From the NCBI GenBank assembly GCA_027575805.1, contig JANBPU010000215.1, positions 1 through 27,439 on the forward strand: DNA of 27,439 nt, in the 5' to 3' direction. The position numbers were made by a program, and so were the translations under genes. This document shows positions 20,554 to 27,439 of the stretch, piece by piece. The notes beneath the pieces were generated by a model. The model was not told the origin of the DNA, ran no database searches, and was given only the letters and a program-made list of their open reading frames with translations. Each line of letters begins with the position of its first letter. Positions within the stretch are counted from its first letter, which is position 1. The DNA is from Mycoemilia scoparia. Its lineage: Eukaryota; Kickxellomycota; Kickxellomycetes; Kickxellales; Kickxellaceae.

Positions 20554-23500
20554 ATGGATACCAACAGAGATTCTACGGCTTCTACTCCAGCTACTAACAG
20601 TAGATCTATAAATTCAGAATCAAAAACAAAAGCCCATCCCTGCGAAAGTATTCCAAAAGATCAACAAAGATATAGTCGACAATTATTACTGTGGAGTAAA
20701 ATTTCCCAGAAATGGATCGAAAATTCAAATATCTGTGTAATTATTATACATCCAGATGATACCAGCGAAAATAGCAATAACGATGGCAGTGGAAATTCAG
20801 AAACTCAAACCATCACTACTGATTCAGATGGATCAGTAGCAGTAGAAGTATCAATGATGACATTAGCTAGTGAAATTCTGAAAAATTTGGTATTGGCAGG
20901 AATTGGGAAATTTACTATAGTCAGTGGTAGTAGTAGTGGTAAACCGACAACAACAAAAGTCACACGCCAACATTTAGAGCAAAACTTTTTTATCAAGATT
21001 CCAGAATCATTATCTCAGAAGAACAATGGTGGTAACAGATATAACGGTCGCGAAGCACATGGTACTAGTATAAAAGGCTCAAAAGTAGAACAACAACAAC
21101 AACAACAACAGCAACGAGAAGAAGGTGGTAGTAGAAATCCCAGGGTTGATGTTCCAGAATCCGAAAACTACAATTTGGTTGATTGTGTTGTCGATTATTT
21201 GAATGATTTAAACCCAAATTCACATGGAAAATCAATAAGCATGGTAAATATCTCTCTCATCCACTACACTACCCTCCTTTTATTTATTTCCAAGAATACC
21301 AACAAGCATCAAGTAGCAACGATAAATTGCTTGCAAAAATTCCATCTTATTATCATTGTTATTGAAGAATTTGATGGTCAAAACCTTGGAGAGGAATTAC
21401 ACCGAACTTGTATATTATACCCAGTCTACAAACCTAATCAATCGATAAATTAATCAATTAATGCAATATTATTGTATTTATAGTCAACGCTTTTAAATCC
21501 AACGTTATCCAAAGCAGGTTTTCAAGAGAAGCAGCAAGCCCAATCGGATAAAAACGTTACCAACGACGATTACAATGATAATGACTATACCACGCCAAAT
21601 AGAAATAATGCATTGCCAACAGATTTTAATGCCGGCAATACGCAATTTGACATTGCTGACTATACTGCCGTTATAACCATCACCCCGTTTTGCCACACCA
21701 CAGCCATCAGCAACGGTGGAAAAACGCAAAGGCAGATGCAACAAGAGTCAAAACAATCAGTTGTAAATGGAGTGACATTGGATGGAACATCAAACATCTG
21801 CAATACTACTACTACTACTAATAATAATAATAGAGGTGCTGGTGTGGGTCGAGATAAATTGGCATCAGGTGCTCAGTTAGGTGCAGAAACAGCGTCCATT
21901 GAATCTGCAAATAATCAAAGCCCATATTATACTACCACCCACCACCATCTTGACCACAGCTGCAACTGCGGCATAACTATTGTGGAGGAGGAGGATAAGA
22001 TCGGTACCAACACCAATAGAAGGGAAACCATTCGTGAAAATATTTGTTCTCAACTACCCTTCAACAAGCAACAAACCATCAACAACCCCCCTGAGAACAA
22101 CCATCAGCACCACAAACAGGGCTCAAGATGGAGATTGGCACTCAAAGAAATACACAAAAGATGTTGGGATGCCAATATTCCTATAATAGCTTCCCACACC
22201 ACATCCACCTGCAATAGCAATAGAAGTAGTCCGATAGGGTCTTTGCAAATCATTGCTAAGCAGCATTTTGTATTTTCACAGAAACAGACCCACTACCACC
22301 ACAATCATAGTCAAATACGCCATACAACATCAGATATCGGAAAAAGATGTTCATATCCAAATATCGCCCTCAGTATTTCCAATCCTTTTCCCGAGCTTCG
22401 AGAATTGACAACCAAGTTGCTTGGAAACGCCGGCCCCAATGATAATGGCCAGAAGGCAAGCTATTTGAAATCGCTGACAGGTATTAACCAATTGGCCAAT
22501 ATTCCATTTGTCGTATTACTTGTTCATGCATTTTTGTTATGGTCCAACACTAACAACATCAAGGCAAGTGGTGCTATACTATTGTTTCTATATATAGTTT
22601 ACAGTTGCATTCTCCTTCTCCTTAAAAGAAACGAGCTGGTTTAGAGAGCCACTGCCTGTTTTTTCTATTCAACCTCTTTAATATGGGTAGTTATTTCTGA
22701 AGAGTGAATGTCTAATTGCCCCTATAATCACTGGCGCCAACCAAAAGAGATACCCTTCAAAAATCATGGTCCATATGAGCTAGCCACCCACCCAAATAAA
22801 TATAGCCATGTGCACTTTTGTTGAATAAAGATCAAATAGTGTAAGCCATAGAGAGAGAGAGAGGGAGAGAAGGACAGATACGCGTAGAGGATGAAAACCA
22901 ATAAAGCAATTGTTCGATTTGAAAAAAAAAGAAAGACCAAAAATTCAAGTAAGCAGTCACATGATGCTGCACTATCATCGAACAATTGCTATACAGACCC
23001 ATACATAAAAAATATTTTATGTACTTACTTGGAGGAGAGATAAGCCCGAAAGTACACATTATCGTCACAATTGGCCACCTACACCTCCATGCATCATCTA
23101 TCCAAGTCTCTCTCTCTCTCTCTCGCAAATAAAAGTTCGGGGTCTCATGAATAAATAATTGGCCTTTTACAACTATTCTCCTCCACAATCAACAATTCAC
23201 CCATACACACATGCCATTTATATTATACAATAATCCAATAACTACATAAACATTATAACCACAATTGAACTAACACGCGCACAATCCAATCTCATTATCT
23301 CTTCTTTTTTTATTTGGCGGATGGATACGTTTACACATGCGTTGTCTTCACCCTTCTGCTTGCTATATGTAAATAGAATTCGGAACAATACCAAAAGCAC
23401 GTTGACGCCACTTTAACGGACAATACTACCCATGTCCATGGTCATCGTTGTTGTATTGGCAATGGTCATGATAGCAACAGCACCATTGGCAGCGGCATTA

Positions 23501-24919
23501 AAAGTGACAGTCATCAAGATAGCAGTGGCTGTGACAATGAACCACGGTTGCTATTAATGGATGAAACAGGGCAGCAGCAGCGAAAGAGGCATTATGGTAT
23601 AAAGATGGCGTTAAAGTCACATTTTTTATCAACCGCCGCCGCCGCAGCAGCAGCAGCAGCAGTAGCAACAGTCGATAAAAATAAAGGAAACGTCGAGGCT
23701 GCCACGCTACCACCACAATCATCTTCATTATCTCCAAATGGTAATAGCGACGACATTCGGGATCAAGAAAGCCAACTACAAAACCACTGGTCTCAAATAC
23801 CTGTAACTTCATTAGGTCAAAAAGATGTTGAGGCTGTGGTTGATGACCTTATATGGATTTTATACCGAGATATTCTTGATAAAATAAATCGCCCTATCAC
23901 CACCACCACCACCAATAAAGATAGTGGAAATGGTGGTGATTGTGTGGCGTTGTATATTTCTAGTTTCCAAGACTTTAGAAAACTACCTAATGTCCAAGAA
24001 GCCATTGCATACTGTAAAGGATCCTTTGATATAATATTCCATGATTATATCGCAATTTCTGATAAACCACAAGTCAATGACAGCCGTAGCAGCAGCAACA
24101 GCAGCAGCAGCAGTAGCGGTGATAATGGTGGTGGCAGCAATACCAGCAGGCGTCGTAACCATTTAAAGGTAAATATTTAGTGATTGAAATTAAGTGCAAT
24201 GATCTCTGTCTGTGATACACTAGAATGGAACTAATCGACCATTGGCACCGCAAACTATGTATGATGGATATTTATCAACCTAAAATGTAGGAAATATGTG
24301 ATAAACTGCAACCAATATTTGATCATGATAAATGCAGAAACCTGGATATCATTCAAAACGATGCTCTATCAGATACGACATATCCGATTTGGGTTATCCT
24401 ACACAGTCTTCGAAAACATTTATCAACAACAAAAACACAGGATTCCAGATATTTCGATGTTGATGTCAATGTAGTTAGCCAGCTAATCGGATTATTCAAG
24501 TGCAAACTTCCAGACATGCATACTTCAACTGAACTCTATCTCAAATTGGCCAAAATATACAAAGACAAAACGGATCTGGAGTTTGATAAACTAATATCGT
24601 TGATAAGAGATTATGAAAACAACAACCATCGTCGTCATAAACTTGGATTATCTGATGAATGTATCAAATATGTGGTTGAAAATATCGACCAACTATTATT
24701 ATTTGAAACCATTCATCCAAACTCCTCCACATCAGCATCAGCATCAACCACTAATATCATTGCAAGCAGCAATAATAAGGATAATGATAGCAACGTGGTG
24801 GGTTTGCCAAGAAATTATAAAGATCTGGTAAAAATATATCTAGAAAAATACGGAATGGGGGTTCTTTTATGGATATTAGAATCCCATGATCAAGAAATAC
24901 ATAACCTAATTACCAACTC

Positions 24920-24966
<47 letters not shown>

Positions 24967-26581
24967 GTAATTCGAGTAACCATCCTCCTGAAAACATTGG
25001 AGTTGATGACCATCACAACCACGTGGAATTGATTTACTCTTTAATAATTGACAAACTCTCTGAATTGGTACTACAAACTTGGTACCCCACTACAACCATA
25101 AACAATAATAACCCAAACCCAAACCCAGTAACAAGAACAACAACTACTGTTGTTGCTACTACTAGTAGTAGTAGTAGTAGTAGTGGTAGTACACAAGCCC
25201 AACAACAACCACAGTCACAAAATCTTGACCCAAAGCAGGAACTAATACCACTGGCCATGGAAGCAATGAAAAAAGTAGAAATAAACTACAATGGTGATAA
25301 CGAAAACAATAGAAACGCTATGACCTATCGCGATTTTAATGACCCACCGCTTTATCTGCAACCTACCTCCTCCTCCTCCTCGTCTTCTTCCTTGTCTTCT
25401 TCCTCCTTGTCTTTCTGCAGATCTACTACATCCTCTGCAGCACCAACCACCAATAACAAATTTCAACCACAAAAGCCTCCTAAACCAGCAACTACTAATA
25501 CTACATCAAAACCTGTTCCTGATACTTGTTTAGACCCGACAACGACAACCATAATATCTCACAACAATGACCACATCCTGCCTTCCAACTCACATTCCGA
25601 ATTTTCTAATTGGCCGGCTCACAAATCACATGACAACGTACATTCAAAGCCCAAAGAAAAGGAAAATTACAATGGCAACGATCTAGCAGATCCTCCTCCT
25701 CCTCCTCTAAAAACTCCCACAACAGCCATTCCGATTACCACCATCGATAACAAAACTTATAAAACCTCTAACAACAACAACAATAATAATAGTAGTGGTA
25801 GTAGTAGTAGTATAAAAAAGGATGGTCAAAATATCGTTGATCTAAAGTTCAAAAACCATTGTTTCTGTTCTTGTCATAAAGATCAATTCAAACCACAACC
25901 ATCTTCAATAGTCGTATTGGCGACGGTTAGAAACCTTGTTACAAAGATCTTGGCATCATCATCATCATCATCACCAACTAATAATAATAATGTTAGTTTA
26001 GAAAATATGTATAAACAACGAATCAAATATCATCTGTAAGTATCTATTTATTTCCTCTCTTAATTGTATTATCATTGTTGCTAATAATCGTAATATTCCA
26101 GTTTCCTACCTATGTGAATATTATATGTGTATTTTGTAATAACCATCATAACTACCTACATACACATACAAAAAACTGATGATGATGATGATGTAGTTGT
26201 AGTAGCAATATGATGTATATATAATTTTTATAAAGTCAAATAACAAAATGAGATTATCTACTAACAAAATAATACCTTTTAATCATATATACATATATAT
26301 GTTATAGAAAGCTCAAATATTCTTCAATAACATCAATCAACCGATGGATGAATACTACAAAATCCAGTATTTTGGGTGGAATGATTTCACAAGAAACGTT
26401 AAAGCTAATTACTCATTGTTTTGTTCCATACGGAATGAAAACGAACCCCACCACAGATAAAAACAATAGTACCGATTATGATGATGGCTTGATGTTGATG
26501 TTTGATGGATTATATGGCCAAACCTTTTCTATTCCTTCTCACCATGATGATGATGATGATGATGATGATCATCATCACTAG
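20554..26581 (+). CDS. NAE1: NEDD8-activating enzyme E1 regulatory subunit (NAE1/APPBP1/ULA1), five exons, greatly enlarged
   Basis: Exons 20554-21243, 21484-22563, 23377-24168, 24291-26035 and 26308-26581 join in frame to about 1,526 residues; human NAE1 has 534. Family blocks appear in order. QRYSRQLLLW (38-47) matches the N-terminal YDRQLRLW. EILKNLVLAGIGKFTI (107-122) and QNFF (143) are the degenerate ThiF fold. NPFPELREL is near 530, IPFVVLLVHAFLLW near 570, and IPVTSLGQKDVEAVVDDLI lies in exon 3. DTTYPIWVILHSLRKH and the ELYLKLAKIYKDK helix lie in early exon 4. SSILGGMISQETLKLITHCFVPY and LMFDGLYGQTFSI at the C-terminus match the family's LGGxxxQEVIK...YSGMSQT end. The known partner is UBA3, which supplies the adenylation site and catalytic Cys; together they activate NEDD8 for cullin neddylation. 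Between blocks lie Gln, Ala, Asn, Thr, Ser and Pro runs. The protein ends in Asp8 flanked by His. Exon borders are inferred; the exon 2/3 join is least certain. Confidence 0.88.
21244..21483 (+). other. NAE1 intron 1
   Basis: The intron is 240 nt, from donor GTAAATATC after codon 230 (ATG) to acceptor TTTATAG before TCAACG. The frame stays open across much of it, but the intronic translation has no family similarity. Splicing restores the family order in phase 0. Confidence 0.75.
22564..23376 (+). other. NAE1 intron 2, probable GC-AG intron containing a family B element
   Basis: Exon 2 similarity stops at LLWSNTNNIK, directly before AAG|GCAAGT, a strong context for the minor GC donor class. 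No good GT donor is nearby before the stop at 22642. The acceptor TGTAAATAG at 23376 opens the exon 3 frame in phase 0. The 813-nt intron carries the B4 element, a (GA)n tract near 22848-22868 and a (CT)n tract near 23108-23124. Confidence 0.6.
22682..22775. mobile_element. Family B short inverted-repeat element, copy B4, inside NAE1 intron 2
   Basis: A 94-bp element. The left end is TATGGGTAGTTATTTCTGAAG and the right end CCCTTCAAAAATCATGGTCC followed by ATA. The interior core, in inverted orientation relative to B3, reads TTGCCCCTATAATCACTGGC. It is TA-flanked with no family A flanks. Being transcribed with the host gene, it could form a hairpin in the pre-mRNA. Confidence 0.75.
24169..24290 (+). 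other. NAE1 intron 3
   Basis: The intron is 122 nt, with donor AAAG|GTAAATATTT and acceptor AAAATGTAG before GAAATATGTG, in phase 0. The exon 3 frame meets a stop within the intron at 24178, while the exon 4 frame opens right at the acceptor. Confidence 0.8.
26036..26307 (+). other. NAE1 intron 4
   Basis: The intron is 272 nt, with donor CATCT|GTAAGT and acceptor TATGTTATAG before AAAGCTC, in phase 2. Removal joins exon 4 to the diagnostic C-terminal block of NAE1. A stop codon lies directly across the donor (TAA at 26037-26039), so splicing is required. Confidence 0.85.
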
Positions 26582-27439
26582 CATCTCCCCCCATTTCTAT
26601 TATAACCAACTCGACTACTTTGCATTAAAAACTAAATTCTTTTGTAAACCATCATTTGTTACAACAAAACAATTAAATAACTACTATATAAGCTATAAAT
26701 GAAGAGTATTGATAGATGATTATAAAATTAAAAACACTATGAGTTTGTGATGGTGGATTTACTTGCTTCTGATGCTGCTACTGGACGGAAAATGGAGGAA
26801 AGGATAATAAATGTAAATTCCGTCAACCAATCAGATTAATTGTTTATATGCTTTTTCAGAGCATCAGAGCCAAACAGGAACAATCACACAGACTATCTTA
26901 ACCACTCGCAATCAAGAGTGTGGGTGAGCGACAGTGTGGAGTCATAGTGGGAATGGCGGGTATTTATTTTAGTGTGATTCTTTCTGTAATGATAAAAGTC
27001 AATCTTTTTCAATATAACCGAGCTGGAGGAGGAGGGAGGGAGGGAGACATACAGACTTAAAGTAACAGTAATATACATAGTCAAAACATAAAGATCAGCA
27101 GACTCTAGAAGTCATTATATACTGAAAGTGAATGAAATTCCTTGGATTTTGATTGATCATTATCTAGACAAGATGATAACAAAGGCTTCACATCATATAT
27201 CTGCGTGTATGATAGCCAAAAGTATATCAATACGAGATATTTCTACAGGATTTCGTTATTGTTATTATCTGTTAGCGCACCAACCAAATCATACAAATGC
27301 TTTCTCTATCTCTATCTCTATCTCTCTTTTTTTAAATTCTCGGATATTTATAAAAGGTTTTTGATAAACCATGTTTTTATCTCAGCCCTTGTGGCTACGC
27401 AGCAGCAAAAACCATGATGGAGATGATAGATGGTTGGGA
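26582..27439. other. 3' flank of NAE1, no gene to window end
   Basis: A possible polyadenylation signal AATAAA lies near 26806. A CCAATCAGATTAA motif is at 26827-26839, a GGAGG/GGGAGGG purine run near 27026-27047 and a (TCTATC)n tract near 27304-27325. Short frames at 27128-27417 have no recognisable domain. Confidence 0.4.

Noticed and set aside
21244..21453. Frame continuing past NAE1 exon 1 without a stop
   Set aside because: It loses all similarity to NAE1 at a GT donor, and the family resumes after 21484, so it is treated as intron.
1..27439. tRNA, rRNA, CRISPR array or bacterial operon
   Set aside because: No T-loop-like cloverleaf, no rRNA core sequence and no regularly spaced direct repeats were seen. 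Introns and gene spacing indicate a eukaryote.

Overview
The window looks like nuclear DNA of a filamentous or early-diverging fungus, most plausibly Mucoromycota-like. The reasons are spliceosomal introns (GT-AG and one probable GC-AG), low gene density (four genes in 27.4 kb), many microsatellites, an E-box bHLH factor with a fungal-style basic region, and a Git3/cAMP-receptor-like seven-helix receptor. Proteins are rich in poly-Asn, poly-Gln, poly-Ser and poly-Thr runs. The assignment rests on family resemblance only; no rRNA, tRNA or organelle marker is visible.

Layout. 1-629: no gene; a truncated family A repeat (about 116-226) abutting a family B inverted-repeat element (227-332). 630-2162 (-): seven-transmembrane receptor-like protein with a very long third intracellular loop. 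3834-5501 (-): ZNHIT2-type HIT zinc-finger protein. 5502-12652: 7 kb without a convincing gene, holding four more A copies, two more B copies, a single-copy candidate MITE (11362-11482) and many simple repeats. 12653-14060 (-): two-exon bHLH transcription factor, possibly with a 1-kb 5'UTR intron (14068-15065) and a TATA-like box near 15505. 14061-20553: the presumed bHLH leader and promoter, one A copy (17424-17590) and simple repeats. 20554-26581 (+): a five-exon NAE1/ULA1 gene (NEDD8 E1 regulatory subunit) of about 1,526 residues, nearly three times the human protein. A family B element lies in its second intron. 26582-27439: no gene.

The genes do not form a pathway. They are a receptor, an snRNP/R2TP-linked assembly factor, a transcription factor and a neddylation enzyme subunit, each under its own control. 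The most distinctive observations are the giant NAE1 and the two related-looking families of short TA-flanked repeats. Family B sits nested in family A at the equivalent internal TA in two separate loci. In the copy at 5706-5922 the A sequence resumes on both sides of the B insertion, which documents the TA target duplication directly.
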